A stretch of 64,000 nucleotides of DNA from NCBI RefSeq assembly GCF_041053055.1, contig NZ_CP163443.1:8911001-8975000 (forward strand), in the 5' to 3' direction. The position numbers were made by a program, and so were the translations under genes. The stretch's first letter is position 1, and the number at the start of each line of letters is the position of its first letter. The notes beneath the pieces were generated by a model, which saw only the letters and a list, made by a program, of their open reading frames with translations, searched no databases and had not been told where the DNA came from. Origin of the DNA: Streptomyces sp. R41. Lineage in GTDB: Bacteria; Actinomycetota; Actinomycetes; Streptomycetales; Streptomycetaceae. Below, in pieces: positions 16,628 through 25,171 of this stretch.

Positions 16628-17494
16628 ATGAGCAGCACCGACACCCCGAACGAAGCCGTCATCACCTCCTACGCGAAGGCCCCGGCCCGCACCGTCAGCG
16701 CCGGCGGCGTCACCTACGCCTACCGCGAGCTGGGACCGAAGGGCGGCATCCCCGTCGTCTTCTTCGTCCACCTCGCCGCGACCCTGGACAACTGGGACCC
16801 CCGCATCATCGATCCCATCGCGAAGGGCCGTCACGTCATCGCCTTCGACAACCGCGGTGTCGGGGCGTCCACCGGCCAGGTGCCGGACAGTGTCGAGGCG
16901 ATGGCCGACGACGCCTACACCTTCATCAGGGCGCTCGGGTACGACAAGATCGACATCTTCTCGTTCTCCCTCGGCGGCATGGTCGCCCAGGCCCTGGTGG
17001 TGAAGCACCCCAAGCTCGTCCGCAAGCTGGTCCTCACCGGCACCGGGCCCAAGGGCGGCAAGGACATGGACAAGGTCGCCAGAATCACCTACTGGGACAT
17101 CCTGCGCGCCACGTTGACCCGTTCGGACCCCAAGGAGTTCCTGTTCTTCAACCGCAATGCCACCGGCAAGGCCGCCGCGCGCGCGTTCGTCAACCGGCTC
17201 AAGGAGCGCACCGTCGACCGCGACGCGGACATCAAGACCAAGGCCTTCCAGACGCAGCTGAAGGCGATCAAGAAGTGGGGGCGCTCCGCCCCCGACGACC
17301 TGTCGACGATCACGCAGCCCACCCTGATCGCCAACGGCGACAACGACCGCATGGTGCCTTCGGTCCTGTCGGAGGACCTGCACCGGCGCATCAAGGACAG
17401 CAAGGTGATCATCTACCCCGACTCCGGGCACGGCGGCATCTTCCAGTACCACGACGAGTTCGCCCCCGTGGCGGTCGAGTTCCTGGCCCGATGA
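16628..17494 (+). CDS. Alpha/beta hydrolase
   Basis: This 288-residue hydrolase has the FVHLAATLDNWDP oxyanion region, FDNRGVGAST, nucleophile elbow FSFSLGGMVAQ near residue 120 and DSGHGGIFQ carrying the catalytic His near 270. It is the second gene of the 15583 operon, 49 bp after the reductase. It has a broken relative at 5979-6638, which it matches through most of its length, and a more distant one at 13083. Such enzymes cleave esters, lactones or C-C bonds of ring-fission products; the exact reaction is not evident. Confidence 0.88.
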   Translation: MSSTDTPNEAVITSYAKAPARTVSAGGVTYAYRELGPKGGIPVVFFVHLAATLDNWDPRIIDPIAKGRHVIAFDNRGVGASTGQVPDSVEAMADDAYTFIRALGYDKIDIFSFSLGGMVAQALVVKHPKLVRKLVLTGTGPKGGKDMDKVARITYWDILRATLTRSDPKEFLFFNRNATGKAAARAFVNRLKERTVDRDADIKTKAFQTQLKAIKKWGRSAPDDLSTITQPTLIANGDNDRMVPSVLSEDLHRRIKDSKVIIYPDSGHGGIFQYHDEFAPVAVEFLAR

Positions 17495-17527
17495 CAACCG
17501 TCTGACCAGGAAGAGAAGGGCAACATC

Positions 17528-18334
17528 ATGAGCACGTCACCGGCCGTCGCACCCCTGGAAGTGAAGAAGCCTCTCACCTCCTCGATCCTGCTGTGGGTGC
17601 GCACCGACCAGCCCCGCCAGACCGGCATGGACCACTGGAAGGGCCCACACTCAGGGATCATCTCCGCCACCCCGGGCCTTGAGGAGTACCGGCAGATCCA
17701 CCTCGCCGAGCACAACCCGGGCCGGTGGCCGGCCACCGACGGGGTCCAGACCGCGATCCCCGCCGACCGGAAGATCGACGGCGTCGCGGAAGTCACCTTC
17801 CAATCGGCGCTTGCACCCCTGAAAGGGCGCAAGCAGACGAAGCTGGCCTACGCCGACGAGATCAACGTGTTCCGCCGCACCCTGCTCTACGCCGGCCCGC
17901 CGAACTCATCCCGCTGGTACGACGTCGCAGGCCCCGGACAGACGGTCGGTGCCCGCGCGCTGATCTACCTGCGCCGCAGGGACGGCGTCGGCGCCGGCGC
18001 CTTCCGGAAGTTCGTCAACGAGCAGCTCGCCCCCGCGCTCGCCGGCACCGGAGCGCTGACGGAACTGCGCACGCAGACGTTCCTGCCCTGGAGCGAAAAG
18101 CTCTGGGACACCCCGGACGTCGCCCACGACAACCCCCACGACCAGCGCTTCCACGCCTCCCTCAGCCTCGGGTTCGCCGACACCGCAGCACGGGACGCCT
18201 TCTTCACCGGCAACGTGGTCCAGGACCTGTCCGACCGGCTGGCACCGCAGGTCTCCGCGATCCACGCCTACGAAGTCACCGCCGCCCTCACCTACGTCAA
18301 GAACGGCGACATCCTCCCGCACTACGAGGAGTGA
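17528..18334 (+). CDS. EthD-like tandem ferredoxin-fold protein
   Basis: This 268-residue protein appears to be two fused dimeric alpha/beta-barrel units. The N-terminal half has the EthD-type pattern (HWKGPHSGIISATPGLEEYRQ), and the second half (from about 150, ARALIYLRRRDGVGAGAFRKFV) repeats the fold. EthD proteins accompany ether- and aromatic-degrading oxygenases. ATG follows AGGAAGAGAAGGGC. It is third in the 15583 operon, 33 bp after the hydrolase. Its biochemical role is unknown; structural relatives include small decyclases and monooxygenases. Confidence 0.75.
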   Translation: MSTSPAVAPLEVKKPLTSSILLWVRTDQPRQTGMDHWKGPHSGIISATPGLEEYRQIHLAEHNPGRWPATDGVQTAIPADRKIDGVAEVTFQSALAPLKGRKQTKLAYADEINVFRRTLLYAGPPNSSRWYDVAGPGQTVGARALIYLRRRDGVGAGAFRKFVNEQLAPALAGTGALTELRTQTFLPWSEKLWDTPDVAHDNPHDQRFHASLSLGFADTAARDAFFTGNVVQDLSDRLAPQVSAIHAYEVTAALTYVKNGDILPHYEE

Positions 18335-18446
18335 GCGGCGCGGGCTCTGCTCAGCAATGCATCCGCGCCACGCTTCCCCGCCCTCCTCGCGCCCCCGTCG
18401 CCGTCTGACACCCGTCACACATCTGAATCCGTATCCGGAGCCAGCC

Positions 18447-19277
18447 ATGAGCGAGCACAGCACCATCCACTACGAGCGCACCTCACCGCAGATCGCGAAG
18501 ATCACCTTCGCCAACCCGCCCGTCAACCTCATCACCGGCGAGACCGTCCTGCGCCTCATCCAGATCGTCCAAGAACTGGCCACCGACCCGGACATCCAGG
18601 TCGTGCTGTTCGACAGCGCCACCCCCGACTTCTTCTACAACCACTTCGACCTGGCCGCCGCCGCCGACTTCCCCGCCCCCGAGGACCCGGAAGCGGTACC
18701 GGCATGGACGAATCTGGTCCTGGAACTCTCCAAAGCGCCCTACATCACCATCGCGGCCATCCGGGGACGCACCCGCGGCGGCGGGAACGAGCTCGCCCTC
18801 GCCCTCGATCTGCGCTACGCCAGTCGTGAGAAGGCGATCTTCGGACAGCCCGAGGTCGGCAGCGGACTGCTGCCCGGCGGTGGCGGCACCGAACGCCTCC
18901 CTCGCGCCATCGGACGCGACCGCGCCCTGGAAGCCATCCTCACCAGCGACGACTACGACGCCGACACCGCCGAGCGCTGGGGCTGGGTCACCCGCGCCCT
19001 CCCCGACAGCGAACTCGACGCCTTCGTCGGTACCGTCGCCGCCCGGCTCGCCTCCTTCGACCGCACCTCACTCGCCTCGGCCAAAGCCCAGATCAACCGG
19101 GCATCCCTGCCCCCGGACGCGGACCTGGTCGCTGCGTACGGCGAGTTCGCCCACTCCCTCACCCTCCCCGGTTTCCTCACCCGGGCCGCAGGCACGCAGG
19201 CCCTCGCCGAACAGGCCGGCATCGACTTCGAATACCGTCTCGGGCACCACATCGGCGTCGCCAACCAGCAAGGCTGA
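18447..19277 (+). CDS. Enoyl-CoA hydratase/isomerase (crotonase) family protein
   Basis: This 276-residue crotonase-fold protein starts at the ATG after GGAGCCAGCC. The oxyanion loop RTRGGGNELALALDLRYAS and the glutamate-bearing GQPEVGSGLLPGGGGTERL are present near residues 110-155. It is the last gene of the operon from 15583 and would handle a CoA-bound intermediate. The C-terminal part is normal in length. Confidence 0.86.
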   Translation: MSEHSTIHYERTSPQIAKITFANPPVNLITGETVLRLIQIVQELATDPDIQVVLFDSATPDFFYNHFDLAAAADFPAPEDPEAVPAWTNLVLELSKAPYITIAAIRGRTRGGGNELALALDLRYASREKAIFGQPEVGSGLLPGGGGTERLPRAIGRDRALEAILTSDDYDADTAERWGWVTRALPDSELDAFVGTVAARLASFDRTSLASAKAQINRASLPPDADLVAAYGEFAHSLTLPGFLTRAAGTQALAEQAGIDFEYRLGHHIGVANQQG

Positions 19278-19445
19278 CACCCACCAGGAAGCGAGCACGA
19301 ACGCAGCAGATGCCGCGGCCGTGCTCGTTTTTGTCGCGAGTCCCATCTGGGTCGTCGTACGCGTGCCCGATGGAGGGAGGGGAACGATGGCGCGAAGCCC
19401 GGTCACCATCGAGGACGACCGACGGATCGGGGCTGCTGCTTACGC

Positions 19446-19872
19446 GGTGTGGTGTTCGACGTCTTCCGTACCGTGGTCGACCGGCGCCCCGGCAGGGCCG
19501 GCGAATTCGAGCGCGTCGGCGCCCCGCGTCGGGGCACAGGCCGACTGACCAGGGCTCACCACCCAGTGGCGCGGCCTGTACGCCGAAAGGGCTTCGGGTG
19601 GTGTCGGGGAAGTGTCCTTGGCGGTCGCTGGGCGAACTGCACCGGATGATGCTCGACGAAGCGCTCGCCGGGCATGGCCTGTCCGAGTTTCACCGACACG
19701 GACCGGGGTGAACTCGCGGCACCTGGCACCGCCTGCGCCGGTGGCCCGACAGCCGCGATGGTCTGTCCTCACGATGGTGCCGGGCTGCTGATCGATCGGA
19801 CTGCTGCTTGGGCCGACTGCCGATACGACGGTGCACGCCTCCGCGATGCCGGCAAACCGTTCGAACCCCATG
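19446..19872 (+). pseudogene. Type II haloacid dehalogenase remnant
   Basis: The opening VVFDVFRTVVDRRPG is the nucleophile block of L-2-haloacid dehalogenases (first Asp present, Gly replaced by Arg). Further homologous pieces occur in other frames: QWRGLYAERAS, then LGELHRMMLDEALAGHGL, then WHRLRRWPDSRDGL, and possibly RYDGARLRDAGKPFEP. At least three frame changes separate them, so the gene is decayed. It lies alone between a crotonase gene and a convergent SDR gene. Confidence 0.7.
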
Positions 19873-19922
19873 GATCGCGCGGTCCCGACGTCAGGAGATC
19901 ACATCGGGACCGAAGGACAAGT

Positions 19923-20636
19923 TCAGGCGTTCGTGCCGCGCAGGTCCGGGTAGAGCGCCTCGACCGGGCCGCTCAGAGCCGCCTTGACCCCCTGGGTCAA
20001 CTCGTCGGCCAAGACCTCGTACTCGCCGGCCTCGACCGCGTCGTAGACCGTCGTCACCAGCTGCGTCGGCAGCATCTTGGGTCCGTCGGCATGCGCGGCC
20101 ATTTCGGTGTCGACGTAGCCCATGTGCACACCCGTCACGTGGACGCCCATGGGTGCGAACTCGATGCGCAGAGAGTTGGTGGCCGACCACAGTGCGGCCT
20201 TGGACGCGCTGTAGGCGCCGCCGAAGGCGTACCAGCTGGCAACGGAGTGCACGTCGATGAGGATTGACCCCTGCTTGGCGGCGAGGATCGGTGCGAAGGC
20301 GCGGGCAAGAAGGACTGGTCCGAAGAAGTTCGTCTCCATGTTCGCCCGGATGTCCGCCTCGGTGACGTCCAGCAGGCTCGCGCTCGGCGGGGTGGCGCCC
20401 GCGTTGTTGACGAGCACGGTGACGTCCGCCGCGGCGGCGACGGCCGCGTCGATCGACGCGCGGTCGGTGACGTCAAGGGTCAGGGGGACGATGCGTTCGT
20501 CGTCCCAGGCGCGGGGGGAACGGGCGGTGGCGTAGACCTTGGCGGCGCCGCGTGCCAGGGCGTCGTGGACGAAGTGGGTGCCGATACCGCCATTGGCGCC
20601 GGTGACGAGGACGACTGCTCCATCGAGGGAGGGCAT
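19923..20636 (-). CDS. Short-chain dehydrogenase/reductase
   Basis: This 237-residue classical SDR has the TGANGGIG cofactor motif near residue 12, NNAG near 90, the catalytic Ser in DVHSVASW and YSASK near 145. The ATG lies behind AAGGAACACCC. It is divergent from the TetR gene at 20805, with a perfect 14-bp palindrome between them. It probably oxidises or reduces an alcohol or ketone intermediate; a cofactor choice cannot be made from the motif alone. Confidence 0.9.
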   Translation of the reverse strand: MPSLDGAVVLVTGANGGIGTHFVHDALARGAAKVYATARSPRAWDDERIVPLTLDVTDRASIDAAVAAAADVTVLVNNAGATPPSASLLDVTEADIRANMETNFFGPVLLARAFAPILAAKQGSILIDVHSVASWYAFGGAYSASKAALWSATNSLRIEFAPMGVHVTGVHMGYVDTEMAAHADGPKMLPTQLVTTVYDAVEAGEYEVLADELTQGVKAALSGPVEALYPDLRGTNA

Positions 20637-20766
20637 GGGTGTTCCTTCATTCCAGGGGGATGTGAAGTGCGTGGCTCTGCACGGATGGAGCAATGACTCC
20701 TCGCCCTGTCATGGGAGAATGAGCACAGCCATATTCGAGCCCACGCGATAGCGAGCGTAATCATAA

Positions 20767-20780
20767 CTGACTGCAGTCAG
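20767..20780. promoter_or_regulatory. Perfect 14-bp palindrome, probable TetR operator
   Basis: CTGACTGCAGTCAG is fully symmetric and lies 24 bp upstream of the TetR ATG and 130 bp upstream of the divergent SDR gene. It is the obvious operator for the TetR at 20805. Confidence 0.65.
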
Positions 20781-20804
20781 AATCTATTCCCGGAGGACAT
20801 CGCC

Positions 20805-21407
20805 ATGTCTGTCGCCCCCCGGCCGGTCGGACGGCGCGAGCGGAACAAGCAAGAGAAATTCGACCGCATCGTCGCTGCCGCCACTGAGCTGTTCGCCGAA
20901 CACGGCGTCGATGAGGTCACGACCCAGCAGATCGCCGACAAGGCCGACATCGGCACCGGGACCCTGTTCCTTTATGCCAAGACCAAGGGCGAACTCCTCC
21001 TGCTTGTGCAGAACGCCAAGTACATCGAAGCACTCGAGCAGGGCCGGGCCGACGCCGAGACCGTCCCCGGCGTGCTGGACGCGGTGATGGCGATCGTCCG
21101 GCCGATCGTCGAGTGCAACCGCATCCAGATCGACAACGGACGCACCTACCTGCGAGAGATGGTCTTCGGCGACCCCGAGGAGCCCCGGCACGGTGCGGCA
21201 CTCGCCATCGTCGCGCAGACCGAGGAGGCCGTCGCCGCCGTGCTCCGTCGAGACGAGCGGGTCACGGAGGGCGACGCCGCGAGGCTGGCACACATCGTGT
21301 CCGCCGTGATGTTCCTCAGCATGGCGGTGAGCGTGAACATCGGCTTGAGTGTCGAGGAGATCGTGCAGGACATCCGGGGGCAGGTCGACGTCCTGCTGCC
21401 TCGCTGA
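20805..21407 (+). CDS. TetR-family transcriptional regulator
   Basis: This 200-residue protein has a helix-turn-helix at about 15-60 (VTTQQIADKADIGTGTLFLYAKTKGELL). It is paralogous to the TetR at 14810 over the DNA-binding and first ligand-domain helices. GGAGGACATCGCC precedes the ATG. It is divergent from an SDR gene and very probably represses that gene and itself through the palindrome at 20767-20780. The differing recognition sites of the two paralogues suggest that they have diverged in specificity. Confidence 0.9.
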   Translation: MSVAPRPVGRRERNKQEKFDRIVAAATELFAEHGVDEVTTQQIADKADIGTGTLFLYAKTKGELLLLVQNAKYIEALEQGRADAETVPGVLDAVMAIVRPIVECNRIQIDNGRTYLREMVFGDPEEPRHGAALAIVAQTEEAVAAVLRRDERVTEGDAARLAHIVSAVMFLSMAVSVNIGLSVEEIVQDIRGQVDVLLPR

Positions 21408-21544
21408 AGCGCGGCCGGCCTCCGTCCCAGGCGATCATCAGGATGGTTCTCGGCTACGCCATGGCTCTGATCCTGACCGCCGCGACCAGGCGGCGGCTGT
21501 GGCTCGATCGGCGGGATTCCACCGCACCTGCATCTCGCCGGCGT

Positions 21545-22507
21545 TCACTCCGGAAGCAGTTCATCGGCCCGTTCGGCGACCTCTTGCCGTAGCGCGGCCC
21601 ACAGGGCGCGCACGGCGGCGTGTGTCACCGCCTCCCGGCGGACGGCCAGGGTGATGGGGAGCCGGATGTCGATCTCGTCGGGGAGCAGCCGGCGCAGTTG
21701 CGTCCGCTGGGTCAGGAAAGCCGGAAGGACGCCGATGCCGGCTCCCTGCCGGGTGGCTTCGAGTTGGGCGAAGACGTTCGTCGAGGAGAAGGCGGGGGTC
21801 ATGCCGGGAAGGTGGCGCTCGATGTCGAGGTCGCCGACCTGCAGCATGGACTCGATGTAGAAGATGAGCGGGTGCTCGCGCAGCTCGGCCAGCGACTTCG
21901 GCCGGCCGTACTTGGCCAGGTAGTCGTCGCAGGCGTAGAGCCCCAGCGTGTAGTCGGTGAGGTGCTCGGTCACCAGGCGGCTGCTGGAGGGAACGCCGAT
22001 GACTACGGCGAGATCGAAACCGGACGGGCGCAGGGCGAGCTGCCGTGTCGCGGTGATGAGTTCGACCTGGAGCTGGGGGTGGTGGCGGCGCACCCGTACG
22101 AAGGCGGGCGTGGCGAAGGCGGTGCCGAAGCCGTCGGGCGCGCTGACGCGCACCGTGCCGTGCAGGGACGGCGAGTCCTGGCCCTCCACGGTGTCGACGA
22201 CGCGGTCGATGGCCTCCTCGATCACGCGCGCGCTGTCCGAGATGGCTCTTCCGATCTCCGTCAGCGTCCATCCGTCCGGGCCACGCTCGATGAGGCGCAG
22301 GCCGATGCTCTTCTCCAGCGCGGCGACACGGCGAGACACGGTGGTGTGGTCCACCCCGAGTGCGTCGGCGGCTGTCACCAGGCGTCCGGTACGGGAGACC
22401 GCGAGCAGGTAGCGCAGGTCGTCCGCGCGGAGTCTGCGTGGATCGATGGAGCGAGGCGAGCCGGCCGGCCGTGGAGCGGGGCTCTCGTCCGGGGAGTGGG
22501 GATGCAC
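21545..22507 (-). CDS. LysR-family transcriptional regulator
   Basis: This protein is about 320 residues from the GTG chosen here; upstream codons run into the promoter. The N-terminal winged helix (about 25-85, LVTAADALGVDHTTVSRRVAALE) is followed by a substrate-binding domain (about 105-310, LHGTVRVSAPDGFGTAFATP). It is divergent from the Fe-dependent dehydrogenase gene at 22636, the standard arrangement for a LysR activator and its target. The start is uncertain by a few codons. Confidence 0.86.
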   Translation of the reverse strand: MHPHSPDESPAPRPAGSPRSIDPRRLRADDLRYLLAVSRTGRLVTAADALGVDHTTVSRRVAALEKSIGLRLIERGPDGWTLTEIGRAISDSARVIEEAIDRVVDTVEGQDSPSLHGTVRVSAPDGFGTAFATPAFVRVRRHHPQLQVELITATRQLALRPSGFDLAVVIGVPSSSRLVTEHLTDYTLGLYACDDYLAKYGRPKSLAELREHPLIFYIESMLQVGDLDIERHLPGMTPAFSSTNVFAQLEATRQGAGIGVLPAFLTQRTQLRRLLPDEIDIRLPITLAVRREAVTHAAVRALWAALRQEVAERADELLPE

Positions 22508-22590
22508 AGTCCCACCGTATCTGCGTTTCTGCACAGTCGGTGTGCGCCATTGGTGGTTGTTTGCACACGGTGCGGGGCCGCACAGTCGGG
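22504..22590. promoter_or_regulatory. LysR/Fe-ADH divergent control region
   Basis: GCACAGTC occurs at 22504-22511, 22531-22538 and 22580-22587, the last two extended to GCACAGTCGG, 49 bp apart. GTGTGC (22540-22545) and GCACAC (22563-22568) form an inverted pair. The repeats fit recognition and activation half-sites for the LysR protein. Confidence 0.45.
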
Positions 22591-22635
22591 GCAGCGGGCG
22601 CGACATGCTCCGCTGTTCTTGCCGAAAGGGCCGCC

Positions 22636-23796
22636 ATGGTTGCCAGCCTTTCCCTCCCGCGGATCCTGCGCGTCGGCGGCGGTGCCGTCGGCGAACTGGG
22701 TGACGTCGTCGCAGGGTTGGGCCTGCATCGCCCCTTGCTGGTGACGGACGCGTTCCTTGCCGGGACGGGTGTGGCGGAACGCCTGATGTCGACGCTGAGA
22801 GATGCCGGGCTACAGCCGTGCCTGTTCGCCGGTACCGTCCCGGATCCGACGACCGACTCGCTCGAGGCGGGCCTGGCCGTGCTGCGGGAACACGGGGCGG
22901 ACTCGGTCATCGGGTTCGGCGGTGGCAGCCCGATGGACACCGCCAAGGCCCTCGGCCTGCTGGGCGTCCAGGGCGGCCGGATGCGGGACTACAAGGCCCC
23001 GCACAGCAGCCTCGGCCCGGCGCTTCCCGTGATCGCGGTCCCGACGACCGCGGGCAGCGGCTCGGAGGCCACCCAGTTCACCATCATCACCGACAGCGCG
23101 ACGGACGAGAAGATGCTCTGCCCGGGGCCGGCGTTCCTGCCGGTCGCCGCCGTCGTCGACTTCGAACTGACCCTGTCGATGCCGTCCCGGCTGACCGCCG
23201 ACACCGGTGTCGACGCGCTCACCCATGCCGTCGAGGCGTACGTGAGCCGCAAGGCCAACCCGTTCTCCGACGGCCTCGCCCTGAACGCGATCCGGACCAT
23301 CGGGCGCCACTTCCGCCGCGTCTACGCCGACGGCGGAGACATCGAGGCGCGCGAGGAGATGATGCTCGCAGCGACCCAGGCCGGCATCGCCTTCTCCAAC
23401 TCCAGCGTGGCGCTCGTGCACGGCATGAGCCGTCCGATCGGCGCTCACTTCCACGTTGCCCACGGTCTGTCGAACGCGATGCTCTTCCCCGCGGTGACCG
23501 CTTTTTCCGTGCCCGCCGCCGAGAGCCGGTACGCCGACTGCGCCCGTGCACTCGGAGCCGCCACCGACGGCGACAGCGACGCCCTGGCCGCCGATAGGCT
23601 CGTGGAGGCGCTCCGAGCCCTGTGCCAGGATCTTGAGGTGCCCACCCCAAGAGCCCACGGCATCGACAAGGACGAGTGGTTCCGCCTGTCGCCCCTCATG
23701 GCCGAGCAGGCGCTCGCGTCCGGGTCCCCCGCCAACAACCCCGTCGTACCCACCGCGGACGAGATCCAGGATCTCTACGCCCAGATCTACGCCTGA
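22636..23796 (+). CDS. Iron-containing alcohol dehydrogenase (group III)
   Basis: This 386-residue protein shows the Fe-ADH fold: FGGGSPMDTAKALG nucleotide loop near residue 95, PTTAGSGSEAT near 140, and metal ligands within DALTHAVEAYV and the later HGMSRPIGAHFHVAHGLSNA block. The family also includes maleylacetate reductases and lactaldehyde dehydrogenases; the GAHFHVAHG pattern favours a true alcohol or hydroxyacid dehydrogenase. It is followed 68 bp later by the hydrolase gene at 23865 and is controlled by the divergent LysR. Confidence 0.88.
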   Translation: MVASLSLPRILRVGGGAVGELGDVVAGLGLHRPLLVTDAFLAGTGVAERLMSTLRDAGLQPCLFAGTVPDPTTDSLEAGLAVLREHGADSVIGFGGGSPMDTAKALGLLGVQGGRMRDYKAPHSSLGPALPVIAVPTTAGSGSEATQFTIITDSATDEKMLCPGPAFLPVAAVVDFELTLSMPSRLTADTGVDALTHAVEAYVSRKANPFSDGLALNAIRTIGRHFRRVYADGGDIEAREEMMLAATQAGIAFSNSSVALVHGMSRPIGAHFHVAHGLSNAMLFPAVTAFSVPAAESRYADCARALGAATDGDSDALAADRLVEALRALCQDLEVPTPRAHGIDKDEWFRLSPLMAEQALASGSPANNPVVPTADEIQDLYAQIYA

Positions 23797-23864
23797 CACC
23801 CGGCGAGTGAGGAACCGTGATGGCCACGACGGCCAGGTCCACGCGGAGTGCGAGATGACGAGCC

Positions 23865-24875
23865 ATGACTGATACCGCTGCGGTCGAGGTTCTCACCGAC
23901 GTGCACCGAGGCGTGGGCCGGATCCTGCTGAACCGGCCCAAGGCGCTCAACGCCCTGACGACGAGCATGGTCGCCGCCATCGACGGCGCACTCGCTGCAT
24001 GGGAGCACACCCGCCTGTCCGCTGTGGTGCTCGCCAGCACCAGCACGAAGGCGTTCTGCGCCGGCGGAGACATCCGCACGATCCGAGAGCACAGCCTTGC
24101 CGGGGATGCCGCGGCCAGTGAAGGGTTCTTCGCCTCCGAATACCGGCTCAACGCCCGAATCGCCGAGTATCCCGTCCCGATCGTGGCGCTCGTCGACGGC
24201 CTCTGTATGGGTGGCGGTCTGGGGCTTTCCGTCCACGGCGGCTTCCGCGTCGTCACCGAGAGCGCGGTGCTGGCGATGCCCGAGACCGGGATCGGGTTCT
24301 TCCCGGACATCGGGGCCAGCTACTTTCTGCCGAGGCTGCCCGGCGCGATCGGCATGTACCTGGGACTGACCGGGCACCGGCTCGACGCGGCCGACGCCCT
24401 GTACACGGGGCTGGCCACACACTTCGTCCCCAGCGACCGGCTCGCCGCAGTCGCGGACGCTTTGGCCGACAGCCCCGGTGACCCGGTGGACGTCGTCCTG
24501 AACCGTCTCGCCGACCGTTCCCCGGTGACGGAGAGCAGGCTGGCGGACGTACGCGGCGGCGTGGACTGGGCGTTCGGTGCGCCGACCCTCGGCGAGGTCG
24601 AGAAACGCCTGCACCACCTCGACACCCCCTGGGCCGCAGCAGCGCTGGCCGCCCTGGAGACGGCCTCGCCGCAGAGCCTGGAGATCACTCACGCCTTGCT
24701 CGCCCGGGGGAGGCAGTACACGTTGCGCGAGTGCCTCGCCATCGAGCTCGCCCTCACCCGCACGACCATCCGCACGCCGGACTTCCTGGAGGGCGTCCGT
24801 GCGGCCCTGGTCGACAAGGACCGCAATCCCAACTGGCAACGTGCCTCGCACGGTGGCCGGACGCTGTCGTTCTGA
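23865..24875 (+). CDS. 3-hydroxyisobutyryl-CoA hydrolase-like crotonase
   Basis: This 336-residue crotonase-fold protein of the HIBYL-CoA hydrolase group has NRPKALNALT, the oxyanion GAGGDI-like AFCAGGDIRTI, VDGLCMGGGLGLSVHG and MPETGIGFFPDIGASYFLPRL, the last two diagnostic of this subgroup. The family cleaves 3-hydroxyisobutyryl-CoA in valine breakdown or other 3-hydroxyacyl-CoAs. It lies downstream of, and probably in an operon with, the Fe-ADH; together they could release and oxidise a 3-hydroxy acid. Confidence 0.88.
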   Translation: MTDTAAVEVLTDVHRGVGRILLNRPKALNALTTSMVAAIDGALAAWEHTRLSAVVLASTSTKAFCAGGDIRTIREHSLAGDAAASEGFFASEYRLNARIAEYPVPIVALVDGLCMGGGLGLSVHGGFRVVTESAVLAMPETGIGFFPDIGASYFLPRLPGAIGMYLGLTGHRLDAADALYTGLATHFVPSDRLAAVADALADSPGDPVDVVLNRLADRSPVTESRLADVRGGVDWAFGAPTLGEVEKRLHHLDTPWAAAALAALETASPQSLEITHALLARGRQYTLRECLAIELALTRTTIRTPDFLEGVRAALVDKDRNPNWQRASHGGRTLSF

Positions 24876-25171
24876 GAGATTCCACCGTGCGCAGGAGATC
24901 GTCTTGCGTCACGTGCCGGTCGTGCCGCGGGGGATGCGGTGATGTCCACGGCGCCGGCGCGTCGTCGATGCAGGCCTGTCAGGCCGTGTCCGTCATGAGC
25001 GTCGATGACCGCGAGCCGTAAGGGGGTTTCGCCTCGCACGGCGACATCTGCGTCTGTTCGCCTCGGCGGGCTCGCATAGGAGTGGCGGTTCTGAGCCGTG
25101 ACCAACCCTGACGCGCAACGGATGCGAGGTATTGACCACGGCTCGGGTCGGCGATGTGGCCCGGCCTGACG

